From Jannaschia sp. S6380 (lineage in GTDB: Bacteria; Pseudomonadota; Alphaproteobacteria; Rhodobacterales; Rhodobacteraceae), in contig NZ_JALKAS010000002.1 of assembly GCF_023015695.1 (NCBI RefSeq), positions 323,501 through 387,500 of the forward strand: 64,000 nt of DNA, written 5' to 3'. The position numbers were made by a program, and so were the translations under genes. The notes beneath the pieces are model-generated. The model saw only the letters and a list, made by a program, of their open reading frames with translations, did no database searches and had not been told where the DNA came from. Positions 17,525 to 28,811 of the stretch are shown here, in pieces (the stretch's first letter is position 1; every line of letters begins with the position of its first letter).

Positions 17525-18660
17525 TCGACCCGGTCGACCTGACGGCGCGCCTGGTCCGCTGCCCGAGCGTGACGCCGGACGAAGGCGGGGCGATCACGCT
17601 GCTGGAGGACCTCCTGTCGGATGCGGGGTTCGTCTGCACCCGGGTGGACCGGGGCGGGATCGCGAACCTTTATGCGCGCTGGGGTGATAGGGGGCATCCG
17701 CGCACGTTCGGGTTCAACGGGCACACGGACGTGGTGCCGGTGGGCGATGCGGCGGCGTGGACGCATGATCCGTTCGGAGCGGTGATCGAGGATGGCTGGC
17801 TCTACGGGCGCGGGGCGACGGACATGAAGTCGGGCGTCGCAGCCTTCGCCGCCGCCGCCGTCGATTTCGTGGCCGGAACCCCGCCCGACGGCGCCGTGGT
17901 GCTGGCCATCACCGGCGACGAAGAGGGGGACGCGGCCGACGGGACGGTGGCGATCCTCGACTGGATGGAGGCGGAAGGGGAGCGGCTGGATGTCTGCCTT
18001 GTGGGGGAGCCCACCTGCCCCGAGCATATAGGCCAAATGATCAAGATCGGGCGGCGCGGGTCGCTGACCGCGTGGTTCACGTTCGAGGGGCGGCAGGGGC
18101 ATTCGGCCTATCCGCACTTGGCGCAGAACCCGCTGCCGGCGATGGCGGGGATGATGGCGCGGCTGGCGGATGAGGAACTGGACCGGGGGACCGAGCATTT
18201 CGACCCCTCGACTCTGGCGGTCGTCACGATGGATGTCGGCAACCCGGCCACCAACGTCATCCCGGCCGAAGGGCGGGCGACGGTCAACATCCGGTTCAAC
18301 GACCGCCACACCGGCGCGGGTCTTGTCGCCTGGTTGGAGGACGAAGTCGACCGCGTGGTGGGCGAGACCGGCATCCGCGTCCGCATGAACACGAAGATCT
18401 CGGGCGAGGCGTTCCTGACCCCTCCGGGACCGCTGTCGGAGTTGGTGTCGCGCGCGGTGCAGGTGGAGACGAACCGCGTGCCGGAATTGTCGACGACGGG
18501 GGGCACGTCGGATGCGCGCTTCGTCAAGGACCATTGCCCGGTGGTGGAGTTCGGCCTGGTCGGGCACCGGATGCATGCGGTCGACGAGCGCGTGCGCGTG
18601 GAGCAGATCGAGCAGTTGAAGGCGATCTACGGCCGGGTGCTGCGGGACTACTTCGCCTAG
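17521..18660 (+). CDS. dapE: Succinyl-diaminopimelate desuccinylase
   Basis: A 379-residue dinuclear zinc M20 hydrolase that removes succinate from N-succinyl-LL-diaminopimelate. Metal ligands and base are visible: H68 in [10 protein letters not shown]101 in GATDMKSG, E134/E135 in GDEEGD, the GEPT motif, and the C-terminal histidine in [12 protein letters not shown]. The length matches the family. The start is GTG, overlapping the previous gene's stop (GTGA), so translation is coupled. The stop overlaps the convergent yaaA stop by four bases. Confidence 0.96.
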   Translation: MIDPVDLTARLVRCPSVTPDEGGAITLLEDLLSDAGFVCTRVDRGGIANLYARWGDRGHPRTFGFNGHTDVVPVGDAAAWTHDPFGAVIEDGWLYGRGATDMKSGVAAFAAAAVDFVAGTPPDGAVVLAITGDEEGDAADGTVAILDWMEAEGERLDVCLVGEPTCPEHIGQMIKIGRRGSLTAWFTFEGRQGHSAYPHLAQNPLPAMAGMMARLADEELDRGTEHFDPSTLAVVTMDVGNPATNVIPAEGRATVNIRFNDRHTGAGLVAWLEDEVDRVVGETGIRVRMNTKISGEAFLTPPGPLSELVSRAVQVETNRVPELSTTGGTSDARFVKDHCPVVEFGLVGHRMHAVDERVRVEQIEQLKAIYGRVLRDYFA

Positions 18661-19427
18661 GCGGCTTGCGCGGCTCGGTCGGGGCGCAGGAAGACGGGAG
18701 CCTGGGGCGTGGAGCGGTCGGCCTGCCAGAGATAGCCACCGCTGTCGAAGGCGCGCAGGTCGGACGGGCCCTCGATGCGGTTTTCGATCACGTAGCGGGC
18801 CATGGCCCCACGGGCCTGCTTGGCGAAGAAGCTGACGATCTTCGGGCCGTCGGGCCGGTCTTCGAGGAAGGTCGGCGTGACGACGGGCAGGGTCAGCGCC
18901 TCTCGGTCGACGGCGCCGAAATATTCCTGGCTGGCGCAGTTCACGAGGCATGTGGCACCGTTGGCGGCCGCGTCCTCCTCCAGCGCCTTCGCGATCCGGT
19001 CGCCCCAGAACGCGTAGAGGTCACGACCGCGCCGCGTGGCGAGCTTGCTCCCCATCTCCAGCCGGTAGGGCTTCAGCGCATCGAGCGGTCGCAACAGGCC
19101 ATAGAGGCCCGACAGGATCCGCAGATGCCCCTGCGCATGCCGCAGCGCGTCCTCCGACAGTGTGGCGGCGTCGAGGCCGGTATAGGTGTCGCCCGCGAAG
19201 GCGAAGATCGCCGGCTTCTCGGGGGCGGCCTCCCAGTCGCGGAAGCGGTCGCGGTTCAGGCGGGCCAGCTTTTCGGAGATGTCCATCAACGCCTGCAGGT
19301 CGCGGATGCCCTTGCGCCGCGCGGTTCGGACGAGGCGCGCCGTATCGTCGGCGAAGCGCGGGGCGGTCGGCGGGACGTCGACGGGGTCGAAGTCGAGCGA
19401 TTTGGCGGGGGAGATGACGGTGAGCAT
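18657..19427 (-). CDS. yaaA: Peroxide stress protein YaaA
   Basis: A 256-residue cytoplasmic protein of the DUF328/UPF0246 family. E. coli YaaA is induced by OxyR and lowers free iron during peroxide stress. The opening [13 protein letters not shown] is diagnostic, followed by the conserved [12 protein letters not shown] near residues 107-118, YRLEMGSKL and NCASQEYF. The ATG at 19427 matches the family start. An in-frame ATG three codons earlier is less likely. Confidence 0.94.
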   Translation of the reverse strand: MLTVISPAKSLDFDPVDVPPTAPRFADDTARLVRTARRKGIRDLQALMDISEKLARLNRDRFRDWEAAPEKPAIFAFAGDTYTGLDAATLSEDALRHAQGHLRILSGLYGLLRPLDALKPYRLEMGSKLATRRGRDLYAFWGDRIAKALEEDAAANGATCLVNCASQEYFGAVDREALTLPVVTPTFLEDRPDGPKIVSFFAKQARGAMARYVIENRIEGPSDLRAFDSGGYLWQADRSTPQAPVFLRPDRAAQAA

Positions 19428-19458
19428 GGGCGGCACTCTATGCGCTCCGCTCCGGCGC

Positions 19459-19864
19459 TCAACCCCGTTTCAGGTGGTAGGACAAGGCGGCCTGCACGAA
19501 ATGGCGCAAAGGCGCTTCGGGCAGGGGTCGGTCCGCGTCGAGCAGGACGGCACGATTGCCTTCGAAGCGAAACGTGTCCGGATGGGTCAGCCGGAAATTC
19601 GCAACGAGGGTGGTCCGGCAATGGACGAAGAGCGCTGGTTCGTCGCCCTTCGACTGCCCCAGGCCCACGGTCGTGCCGATGCGCGGCCGGGCGGGCAGAT
19701 AGGCCGGCTGGCCCCACTTCAACGTCTCGGTCAGCGGGCCGATGGCGGGCATGTCCGCCGCCGCGGTCAGGATGAGCGCCCGAAGATCGAGGAGCGTCGG
19801 TCGCGCCTGGTCGGGAAAGGTATCGAAGACTGCGGCCACTGCGGCGGGGTCGTCGGGGCGCAAG

Positions 19865-19872
<8 letters not shown>
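19459..19872 (-). CDS. DUF1801 domain protein
   Basis: A 137-residue cytoplasmic protein with the YdhG-like DUF1801 fold. ETLKWGQPAYLPARPRIGTTVGLGQ contains the typical KWGxP motif, and LTHPDTFRFEGNRAVLL and LRHFVQAALSYH follow. Function is unknown for the family. The ATG overlaps the last eight bases of recQ on the same strand, so the two are likely translated from one message, though a functional link is not established. Confidence 0.78.
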
Positions 19873-21898
<2,026 letters not shown>

Positions 21899-22050
21899 CG
21901 GCAGGCTCACGAATTGGGTCCCGAGGGGAATCACATATGGGCAATCGATGGACAAGGGGCCTGTTTGCGAGGCGTTCGCAAGAATACCCTTGGCGTAGGG
22001 CAGAACTGGTGGTAGGTCACGAACCCTGACGCAAAATATGGGGACATGCC

Positions 22051-23067
22051 ATGTCCGTCCTTCGCACCGCACTCGCTACGTTTCTGCTGGCCACGCCCGT
22101 CGCCGCGCAGGAGGTCACGCTGCGCTTTCAGCACTTCGTGAACCCGGCTTCGGCGAACCCTGCGCATTTCATGCAGCCCTGGGCCGACGCGATCGAGGAG
22201 CAATCCGGCGGGCGGATCGCGGTCGAACTGTACCCGTTCATGCAGCTGGGCGGATCGGCGGCGAACATGTACGACCTGATCGCCGACGGCGCGGTCGATG
22301 GCGGCTGGGTCATCCCCGGCTATCAACCCGGTCGCTTCCCCGAGGCGGAGGCGCTGGAGCTGCCCTTCATGACGCCGAAATCGGCGGAGGCCGCGTCGAA
22401 GTCGGCCTGGGACTTCACGCAGACGCATCTGATGGACGATTTCGCGGATATCCACGTGATCGCCGCGCATATGCACGGGCCCGGTCTGGTGCACCTGAAG
22501 GGCGACGCGCCCGAGACGCTGGCCGACTTCCGGGGCCTGAACCTGCGTGGGCCGTCGCGTGCGGCGACGCTGCTGCTGCGCCGGCTCGGCGCGAACCCGG
22601 TGGGGATGCCTGTGCCGGCCTTCCCGGAGGCCTTGTCCAAGGGCGTGCTGGACGGCGGCGTCATTACCTGGGAGCAGGCGCCGTCGCTGAAGCTGGACGA
22701 GTTGACCGACAGCCACACGGATGTCGCAGGGGATGCGTCGCTCTACAATCTCTACTTCCTGTGGGCGATGAACCGCGACGTGTACGAGGGCCTGCCCGAT
22801 GATCTGCGGGCGGTGATCGACGCCAATTCGGGCGCCATGGCCTCGGCTTGGGCGGGGCGGGCGCATGACATCGGCGATGCCGAAGGACGGGCGGTCATGG
22901 TCGCGTCGGGCAACCAGATCGCCGAACTGTCGCCGGAGGTCACGGCCGACATCGCGGAACTGGGCGACGCGGTGACGCGCGACTGGATCGCGGAGATGGA
23001 TGCGAAGGGCTTCGACGGCGCGTCCCTGGTCGAGGACGCACGCGCCGCCGTCGCCGCGCACCGCTAG
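22051..23067 (+). CDS. TRAP transporter substrate-binding protein (DctP type), orphan
   Basis: A 338-residue periplasmic solute receptor. The signal peptide is MSVLRTALATFLLATPVAA. The DctP fold shows in LRFQHFVNPAS, ELYPFMQLGG, PEAEALELPFM and the conserved carboxylate-binding arginine region LRGPSRAATLLLRRLGANPVGMP. Such proteins deliver organic acids to a DctQ/DctM permease. No permease gene is adjacent: recQ is divergent and rsmD convergent. The ligand cannot be read from sequence. The stop overlaps the rsmD stop by four bases. Confidence 0.9.
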   Translation: MSVLRTALATFLLATPVAAQEVTLRFQHFVNPASANPAHFMQPWADAIEEQSGGRIAVELYPFMQLGGSAANMYDLIADGAVDGGWVIPGYQPGRFPEAEALELPFMTPKSAEAASKSAWDFTQTHLMDDFADIHVIAAHMHGPGLVHLKGDAPETLADFRGLNLRGPSRAATLLLRRLGANPVGMPVPAFPEALSKGVLDGGVITWEQAPSLKLDELTDSHTDVAGDASLYNLYFLWAMNRDVYEGLPDDLRAVIDANSGAMASAWAGRAHDIGDAEGRAVMVASGNQIAELSPEVTADIAELGDAVTRDWIAEMDAKGFDGASLVEDARAAVAAHR

Positions 23068-23606
23068 GTGCGGGCCAGCGTGACGATGGTGTCGCCGTAG
23101 CGGCGCTGATCGACCGGGGTCAGGCCGTCGAGCGTGGGCGGCGTCCCTTCCTCCCACACGATCAGGGCATCGGGCGCGAGCCAGCCTTCGGCACGAAGCG
23201 CGGCGATGGCCTTTTCGCCCAGGCCTTGGCCATAGGGCGGGTCGAGGAAGACGAGGTCATGCGGCGTGCCCGGCCCTGGCTTGCGTGCATCGCGGGCGAC
23301 GATGCGGGCGGACGCGTCCAGCAGGCGCATGTTTTCGCGCAGCAGGGTCAGCGCCTTGCGGCCCTGTTCGATGAAGGTGGCCTGCGACGCGCCCCGGCTC
23401 AGCGCCTCGAGGCCCAAAGCCCCGGTGCCGGCGAAGACGTCGAGGACGCGTGCGTTTCTCAGCACATCGCCATGGCGGCCATTCTCCAGCAGGTTGAAGA
23501 TCGACTCGCGCACCCGGTCCGTCGTCGGGCGCAGGTGGGTGGCGACGTCGCCCTTGCCGACCGTTGCGAGTCTGCGCCCCCGCCATGCGCCGCCGACGAT
23601 CCTCAT
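23064..23606 (-). CDS. rsmD: 16S rRNA (guanine-966-N2)-methyltransferase
   Basis: A 180-residue SAM-dependent methyltransferase acting on G966 of 16S rRNA. It shows the start MRIVGGAWRGRRL, the family segment RPTTDRVRESIFNLL, the SAM motif VLDVFAGTGALGLEALSRGA and the catalytic DPPY tetrad (LVFLDPPYG). The length is normal. GAGGCGCGC precedes the ATG. The upstream flavoprotein gene ends seven bases earlier on the same strand, so the two are probably one transcript. Confidence 0.95.
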   Translation of the reverse strand: MRIVGGAWRGRRLATVGKGDVATHLRPTTDRVRESIFNLLENGRHGDVLRNARVLDVFAGTGALGLEALSRGASQATFIEQGRKALTLLRENMRLLDASARIVARDARKPGPGTPHDLVFLDPPYGQGLGEKAIAALRAEGWLAPDALIVWEEGTPPTLDGLTPVDQRRYGDTIVTLART

Positions 23607-23613
23607 GCGCGCC

Positions 23614-24822
23614 TCACATCAGTGACTTGATCGGCACGGCGCGGTCGGCCACCGCGTCGGGATCGGGGGAGCGGCCCGCCTCGATCAGGCGTTTGCCGAC
23701 CATGTAGGCGCGCGGGTCGTTCATCGCATCGACGGCCAGTAACCTGTCGCCGGCGAAATACCAATGCGAACGACCGCCTTCGATATCGGACCCGTCGCGC
23801 ACGATCACCCGGTCGAACCCGGTATTGAGTCCCGCGATCTGCAGCTTGACGTCGTATTGATCGGACCAGAACCAGGGCTTGGCGACGTAATCCTCGGCCG
23901 CGCCCAGCAGGTTCCGGGCGACCGTCTCGGCCTGGTGGATGGCGTGGGGCACCGATTCCAGGCGGACGCGCCCGCCGCGATGGGGGAAGGAGCAGCAATC
24001 ACCCGCAGCCCAGATGCCGTCCGCCGAAGTCCGGCCTTGCGCGTCGACCGCGATGCCGTCGGCCAGCGTCAGGCCCGCCGCCTCCGCTAGGGTCGTGCTC
24101 GGAACGATGCCGATGCCGGCCACGACGGCGTCCACCGACAGCTTGGTTCCGTCCGACAGCGTGGCGCCCGTGACGTGTCCGTCGCCGGTCAGCCGTTCGA
24201 GCGTCGCCGCTTCGCGGATGTCGACGCCCATCGCGCGGTGCTTGTCGGCGAACCACGTGGCGGTGTCCCGGCAGGACACGCGGCTGAGGAGGCGTGGGGC
24301 CGCTTCCAGCAAGGTGACGCGCATGCCTCTGTTGCGGGCGACGGCCGCCGCCTCCAGCCCGATATAGCCGCCGCCGACGACCAGCAGGTGCCCATCCTCA
24401 CGGATATGGGGGGCCAACGCGTCGATATCGGCCAGCGTGCGGACCGCGAACACCCCGTCCAGGTCGCCGCCGACCGCGCCGGGCAGGCGGCGCGGGGCCG
24501 AGCCGGTGGCGAGGACGAGAGCGTCCCACCCCTCCGTGCCGCCGGCATGGGTCAGGGTGCGCGCGTCCGGGTCGATCGCGTCGATGCGCGTGCCCAGATG
24601 CAACTCCACCCGGTTCTCCTCGTAGAAAGCGGCGGGCCGCAGGTGCAGGCGCTCGCGCGCCATCTCGCCCAGCAGATAGGCCTTGGACAGGGGCGGTCGC
24701 TGGTAGGGCAGTTCCGGCTCCTCACCCCAGAGCGTCAGGCGCCCGTCATACCCCTCCTTGCGCAGCGTCTCGACGACCGAGGCGCCGGCCTGGCCGGCAC
24801 CGATGACGGCGATATGATCCAT
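23614..24822 (-). CDS. FAD-dependent ferredoxin-reductase-type oxidoreductase
   Basis: A 402-residue flavoprotein with two dinucleotide folds: FAD at GAGQAG (residues 8-13) and NAD at VGGGYIGLEAA near 150. The FAD-contact motif IWAAGDCC and the C-terminal reductase domain (WFWSDQYDVKLQIAGLN) are typical of rubredoxin/ferredoxin reductases of Rieske oxygenase or P450 systems. No ferredoxin, oxygenase or P450 gene is nearby, so the partner is unknown. AAGGTG precedes the ATG. It is divergent from a peroxiredoxin gene (77-base shared region). Confidence 0.9.
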   Translation of the reverse strand: MDHIAVIGAGQAGASVVETLRKEGYDGRLTLWGEEPELPYQRPPLSKAYLLGEMARERLHLRPAAFYEENRVELHLGTRIDAIDPDARTLTHAGGTEGWDALVLATGSAPRRLPGAVGGDLDGVFAVRTLADIDALAPHIREDGHLLVVGGGYIGLEAAAVARNRGMRVTLLEAAPRLLSRVSCRDTATWFADKHRAMGVDIREAATLERLTGDGHVTGATLSDGTKLSVDAVVAGIGIVPSTTLAEAAGLTLADGIAVDAQGRTSADGIWAAGDCCSFPHRGGRVRLESVPHAIHQAETVARNLLGAAEDYVAKPWFWSDQYDVKLQIAGLNTGFDRVIVRDGSDIEGGRSHWYFAGDRLLAVDAMNDPRAYMVGKRLIEAGRSPDPDAVADRAVPIKSLM

Positions 24823-24899
24823 GTTGCACCTTGCTGGTCGCAGCGTTGCCGGACAGCTATATCCCGATGCGTGAAACTTCAAACGCGAGGACCGCGACG

Positions 24900-25388
24900 A
24901 TGACCATTTCCGAAGGTGACAAGCTGCCCGATGCCGAGCTGATGCGGATCGGGGAGGACGGGCCCGAGACCGTCTCGCTGCGCGAGCTGACGAAGGGACA
25001 GACCGTCGCCCTGTTCGCCGTGCCGGGAGCCTATACCGGCGTGTGCACCACGGCCCATGTCCCCAGCTTCATCCGCACCAAGGACGAGTTCGCCGAGAAG
25101 GGCGTCGAGACGGTGATCTGCGTTTCGGTCAACGACCCGTTCGTGATGAGGGCGTGGTCCGAATCCACCGGGGCCGCGGCGGCGGATCTGCACATGCTGG
25201 CCGATCCGGACGGCGGGTTCACCCGCGCGATCGGCATGCAGTTCGACGCGCCGCCCGCGGGCCTGGTGGGGCGCTCCCGCCGCTATGCCATGCTGGTCGA
25301 CGACGGCGTCGTGCGGACCCTGCATGTCGAGGACAGCCCCGGCACGTGCGAGGCGTCGGCCGGAGAGGCGCTGCTGGCGAAGATCTGA
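24900..25388 (+). CDS. Peroxiredoxin, Prx5 type
   Basis: A 162-residue thiol peroxidase that reduces peroxides. The peroxidatic cysteine C49 lies in VPGAYTGVCTTAHVPSF. A second cysteine, C150, lies near the C-terminus (SPGTCEASAG) where atypical Prx5 enzymes keep the resolving cysteine, so an intramolecular disulfide is plausible. CGAGGA lies upstream of the ATG at 24900; an in-frame ATG 69 bases earlier overlaps the divergent promoter region. The electron donor may be a thioredoxin or glutathione system. Confidence 0.92.
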   Translation: MTISEGDKLPDAELMRIGEDGPETVSLRELTKGQTVALFAVPGAYTGVCTTAHVPSFIRTKDEFAEKGVETVICVSVNDPFVMRAWSESTGAAAADLHMLADPDGGFTRAIGMQFDAPPAGLVGRSRRYAMLVDDGVVRTLHVEDSPGTCEASAGEALLAKI

Positions 25389-25407
25389 TCGCCCTGTCGA
25401 TCCGGCG

Positions 25408-25830
25408 CTAGCCCCGCCGGGTCGACAGGTACAGGCTGGTTTCGCTGCGCGAGACACCGTCGATCAGGCGGATGCGGTTCAGCGTGGCGTCCAGCAGTTC
25501 CAGCGTGTCGGCGCCCAGTTCGGCGACCAGGTCCCAGCGGCCATGGGTGGAATGCACCGCCTCCACCTCGGGCATGGCGGTCAGCATCCGGGTCACGCGG
25601 GCGCTGCCCTTGCCCTCGATCTCGATCAGGACGATGCCGCGCACGGGCCGGTCGGCCAAGTCGCCCTTCAGAACGGCGCGATATCCCAGGATTTCGCCCG
25701 CCTCGGTCAGGCGGGCGATACGGGCGCGGATCGTGGCCCGCGTCACGCCCAGCCGGGCGGCCAGCGCCGACACGCTGGCGCGCCCGTCCGAAGACAGCGC
25801 GGCGAGCAGGATTCTGTCCAGATCGTCCAT
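25408..25830 (-). CDS. Lrp/AsnC family transcriptional regulator
   Basis: A 140-residue regulator with an N-terminal helix-turn-helix (DDLDRILLAALSSDGRAS, then LAARLGVTRATIRARIARL) and a C-terminal RAM/AsnC effector domain (RGIVLIEIEGKG, VEAVHSTHGRWDLVAEL). It is divergent from the arginase/ornithine cyclodeaminase operon, a common arrangement in which an Lrp-like protein activates arginine or ornithine catabolism in response to the amino acid. The start at 25830 has GGAT upstream. An ATG three codons earlier is equally in frame. Confidence 0.92.
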   Translation of the reverse strand: MDDLDRILLAALSSDGRASVSALAARLGVTRATIRARIARLTEAGEILGYRAVLKGDLADRPVRGIVLIEIEGKGSARVTRMLTAMPEVEAVHSTHGRWDLVAELGADTLELLDATLNRIRLIDGVSRSETSLYLSTRRG

Positions 25831-25853
25831 CGGGATCATCCAATTCGGTCGAT

Positions 25854-25872
25854 TGATCGCGCAGATCGATCA
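25854..25872. promoter_or_regulatory. Candidate operator of the Lrp-type regulator
   Basis: In the 111-base gap between the divergent regulator and arginase starts there is an inverted repeat TGATCG-N7-CGATCA. It lies 24-42 bases upstream of the regulator start and about 70 bases upstream of arginase, a fitting place for autoregulation and activation. The assignment is by position and symmetry only. Confidence 0.4.
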
Positions 25873-25941
25873 CTTATCGGACTTCATGTCGCCGGTCCAT
25901 CGGGGTTGAGTGCCACCGACGCATTCAATGAAGGATGGATG

Positions 25942-26865
25942 ATGAAATCGATCACCCTCATCGGGGCCCCGGTCGAGACGGGCGCGTGGCGGCGCGGCTG
26001 CATGATGGGGCCCGACGCGCTGCGGACGGCCGGGCTGGGCCGGGCGTTGACGGAGCTGGGCCACGACGTGACCGACCGCGGCAACCTGGCCGCGCAGGCG
26101 ATGACCGTGCCGCAGGCCCGGAACCCCGCCATCCGCGACCTCGACCTGTGCGCGGGCTGGGTCGCGACGCTGCAGGCAACGGCCGATGACCTGGGCACCG
26201 AGACCGTGCCGATCTTCATGGGCGGCGACCACCTGATGGCGGCGGGCACGGTGCCCGCGATGGCCCGCCTGGCCGAGGCCGACGGGCGCCCCCTCTTCGT
26301 GCTGTGGCTGGACGCGCATTCGGACATCCACGACCTGGACAGCACCGAGAGCGGCAACCTGCACGGCACGCCCGTGGCCTATTTCACCGGCCTGTCGGAG
26401 TTTGCGCCGCATTTCCCCGACCCGGCGGCCAAGGTCGACCCCGCCAATATCTGCATGATCGGCCTGCGTTCGGTTGACCCCCACGAAAAGCGGGCGGTTG
26501 CCGCGTCGGATATCGACGTGACCGACATGCGCGCCATCGACGAGCACGGGATCGCCGCGCCGCTGCGCGCCTTCCTGGAACGGGTCGAAGCGGCGAACGG
26601 ACGGCTGCATGTCAGCTTCGACATCGATTTCCTGGACCCTTCCATCGCGCCCGCCGTGGGCACCACCGTGCCCGGCGGCGCGACCTTCCGCGAAGCGCAT
26701 CTGGTGATGGAGTGGCTGCACGATTCCGGCCTCGTCACCTCGCTCGACATCGCGGAGCTGAACCCCTTCATGGATGAACGCGGCCGGACGGCGACGTTGA
26801 TGGTGGACCTCGTGTCCAGCCTGTTCGGCAAGTCCGTCCTCGACCGCCCGACACGGAGCCAATGA
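25942..26865 (+). CDS. rocF: Arginase
   Basis: A 307-residue ureohydrolase that splits arginine into ornithine and urea in the cytoplasm. The dinuclear manganese ligands are intact: GGDHLMAAG, WLDAHSDIHD and SFDIDFLDP. LHGTPVAYF carries the substrate-binding histidine region. AAGG lies seven bases before the ATG at 25942; an ATG one codon earlier is possible. The next gene, ornithine cyclodeaminase, starts two bases after the stop, so arginine is taken to proline by one operon under the adjacent Lrp-like protein. Confidence 0.94.
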   Translation: MKSITLIGAPVETGAWRRGCMMGPDALRTAGLGRALTELGHDVTDRGNLAAQAMTVPQARNPAIRDLDLCAGWVATLQATADDLGTETVPIFMGGDHLMAAGTVPAMARLAEADGRPLFVLWLDAHSDIHDLDSTESGNLHGTPVAYFTGLSEFAPHFPDPAAKVDPANICMIGLRSVDPHEKRAVAASDIDVTDMRAIDEHGIAAPLRAFLERVEAANGRLHVSFDIDFLDPSIAPAVGTTVPGGATFREAHLVMEWLHDSGLVTSLDIAELNPFMDERGRTATLMVDLVSSLFGKSVLDRPTRSQ

Positions 26866-26866
26866 C

Positions 26867-27928
26867 ATGACCAAGCACGACCCCAACCCCTCGCGACTGG
26901 CGATGGTGCCGTTCATCTCGGTCGATCACATGATGCGGATCGTCAACGAGGCCGGTGTGGCACAGACCATCGCCGCCATCGCCGACCGGATCGAGGCCGA
27001 TTTCCTGCGCTGGGAGACCTTCGACAAGACCCCCCGCGTGCCCAGCCATTCCGAGGAGGGCGTGATCGAGCTGATGCCCACCTCGGACGGCGAGTTCTAC
27101 GGTTTCAAATACGTCAATGGGCACCCGGCGAACATGGCGCGGGGGTTCCAGACCGTGAACGCGTTCGGCGTGCTGGCGCGGGTCGACAACGGCTATCCGG
27201 TCATGTTCTCGGAAATGACGATCCTGACGGCGCTGCGCACTGCGGCGATGTCGATCGTGGCCGCGCGCCACCTGGCGCCGAAAGACGCGCGCGTCATGGC
27301 CGTGATCGGCAACGGCGCGCAATGCGAGTTCCAATCGTTGGGCTTCCACCACTGCCTGGGAATCGAGGAGGTGCGCCTGTGGGACATCGACCCGAAAGCG
27401 ACCGCCAAGGCCGTGCGCAACCTGGAAGGGACGGGCCTGACCGTGACGGCCTGTTCGTCTGCCGAGGAGGCGATCACCGGCGCGCAGATCGTGACCACCT
27501 GCACCGCCGACAAGAAGCAGGCGACCATCCTGACCGACAACATGGTGGGGGCCGGCGTGCACCTGAACGCGATCGGCGGCGACTCGCCCGGCAAGACGGA
27601 GTTGCACCGCGACATCCTGATGCGGTCGGACATCTTCGTGGAGTACCCGCCGCAGACCTGGATCGAGGGCGAGATCCAGCAATTGGCGCCCGAACACCCC
27701 ATCACGGAACTGTGGCGGGTGATCGCGGGCCAGGTGCCCGGGCGGACGTCGCGCGACCAGATCACGCTCTTCGATTCGGTGGGCTTCGCGACCGAGGATT
27801 TCAGCGCGCTGCGCCACATCCATGCCGAGGCCATGCGCACCGGCCACTATGTGGAACTGGACCTGCTGGCCGACCCGGACGATCCGCGCGACCTGTTCGG
27901 CATGGTGGCGCGCGCCGCCGGTCAATGA
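26867..27928 (+). CDS. Ornithine cyclodeaminase
   Basis: A 353-residue NAD-dependent enzyme of the mu-crystallin family that converts ornithine to proline and ammonia. GFKYVNGHPANMARGFQTV holds the substrate-binding lysine. VIGNGAQCEFQS is the dinucleotide motif near residue 147, and GGDSPGKTELHRDIL carries the catalytic aspartate. The sequence is of the longer alphaproteobacterial ornithine cyclodeaminase type. GGAG lies upstream of the ATG. A strong hairpin covers the stop codon. Confidence 0.94.
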   Translation: MTKHDPNPSRLAMVPFISVDHMMRIVNEAGVAQTIAAIADRIEADFLRWETFDKTPRVPSHSEEGVIELMPTSDGEFYGFKYVNGHPANMARGFQTVNAFGVLARVDNGYPVMFSEMTILTALRTAAMSIVAARHLAPKDARVMAVIGNGAQCEFQSLGFHHCLGIEEVRLWDIDPKATAKAVRNLEGTGLTVTACSSAEEAITGAQIVTTCTADKKQATILTDNMVGAGVHLNAIGGDSPGKTELHRDILMRSDIFVEYPPQTWIEGEIQQLAPEHPITELWRVIAGQVPGRTSRDQITLFDSVGFATEDFSALRHIHAEAMRTGHYVELDLLADPDDPRDLFGMVARAAGQ

Positions 27929-27940
27929 CCGGGCGGCGCG
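27911..27940. terminator. Hairpin over the ornithine cyclodeaminase stop codon
   Basis: CGCGCCGCC-GGTC pairs with GACC-(g)-GGCGGCGCG around a three-base loop AAT, a 13-bp stem with one bulge. It lies between the convergent ornithine cyclodeaminase and MscS genes. No U-tract follows on either strand, so it may be a Rho-assisted or bidirectional end, or an RNA-stability structure. Confidence 0.35.
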
Positions 27941-27946
27941 GGGGCG

Positions 27947-28795
27947 TCATCCCCCGTTGACGATGTGCAGGGTGCGGTTCGGGAACGGGATTTCGATCCC
28001 GGCCGCCTCCAGCGCGATCTTCACGTCGCGGTTCATATCCTTCCAGTATCCGAAGAAATCCGTGCGCGGCACCCAGGCGCGCACCAGGAAATCGACGCTG
28101 GAATCGTTCAGCCCGTCCACCAGGATTGTGGGCGGCGGATCGGCCACGAAACGCGGGTCCGACGTGATCGTGTCGCGGATCACCTGTTCGGCCAGGGCCA
28201 GGTCGGCGGAATAGGCCACGCCCCATTTCCATTCGGCCTGGCGCATGTCGTAGACCGAGAAATTGGTGATCGTGTTCCCCCAGACCTCCGAGTTCGGAAT
28301 GATGATCTGATAGTTTCCGATGCTCGCCAGTTCGGTGTAGTTCAGGTTGATCGACTTCACCGTCCCCATCTCGCCGTTGATGATGACGAAATCGCCCAGC
28401 TTGATCGGTCGGAAGAAGATCAGCATCACGCCCGCCGCCACGTTCGACAAGGTGCCCTGCAGCGCCAGGCCGATGGCCAGGCCCGCCGCACCGATCACCG
28501 CGACGAGCGATGTCGTCTCGATCCCGAAGGTGTTCAGGACGATCAGGAAGGACAGGCCGATGATGACGTAGCGGGCGATGTTGGCCAGGAAGTCGAACAG
28601 CGTGGCGTCGAGGCGCGCGTGCTGCTCGGACAGGCCCTTGATGCGCCGTGCGACCCATCCGGCGATCATGAAGCCCACGAACAGGACCAGCATCGCGGCC
28701 AGCAGGCTGCCCAGGATCGAGGCCAGGAATTCGAGGGACAGGAAATCGCCGATCGTGCGGCCGGCGTAGAGTTCGGTCGAAAGGAAGTCTTTCAT
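27947..28795 (-). CDS. MscS-type mechanosensitive channel
   Basis: A 282-residue inner-membrane channel that releases solutes on hypo-osmotic shock. Three membrane segments end in the pore helix VIGAAGLAIGLALQGTLSNVAAGVMLI with the glycine/alanine packing typical of MscS TM3. The cytoplasmic beta domain begins RPIKLGDFVIINGEMGTVKSIN. The C-terminal alpha-beta domain includes IEIPFPNRTLHI, the usual family ending. It is 16 bases downstream of the pterin dehydratase gene on the same strand. Confidence 0.94.
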   Translation of the reverse strand: MKDFLSTELYAGRTIGDFLSLEFLASILGSLLAAMLVLFVGFMIAGWVARRIKGLSEQHARLDATLFDFLANIARYVIIGLSFLIVLNTFGIETTSLVAVIGAAGLAIGLALQGTLSNVAAGVMLIFFRPIKLGDFVIINGEMGTVKSINLNYTELASIGNYQIIIPNSEVWGNTITNFSVYDMRQAEWKWGVAYSADLALAEQVIRDTITSDPRFVADPPPTILVDGLNDSSVDFLVRAWVPRTDFFGYWKDMNRDVKIALEAAGIEIPFPNRTLHIVNGG

Positions 28796-28811
28796 GTCGG
28801 TGCGGTGTCTT

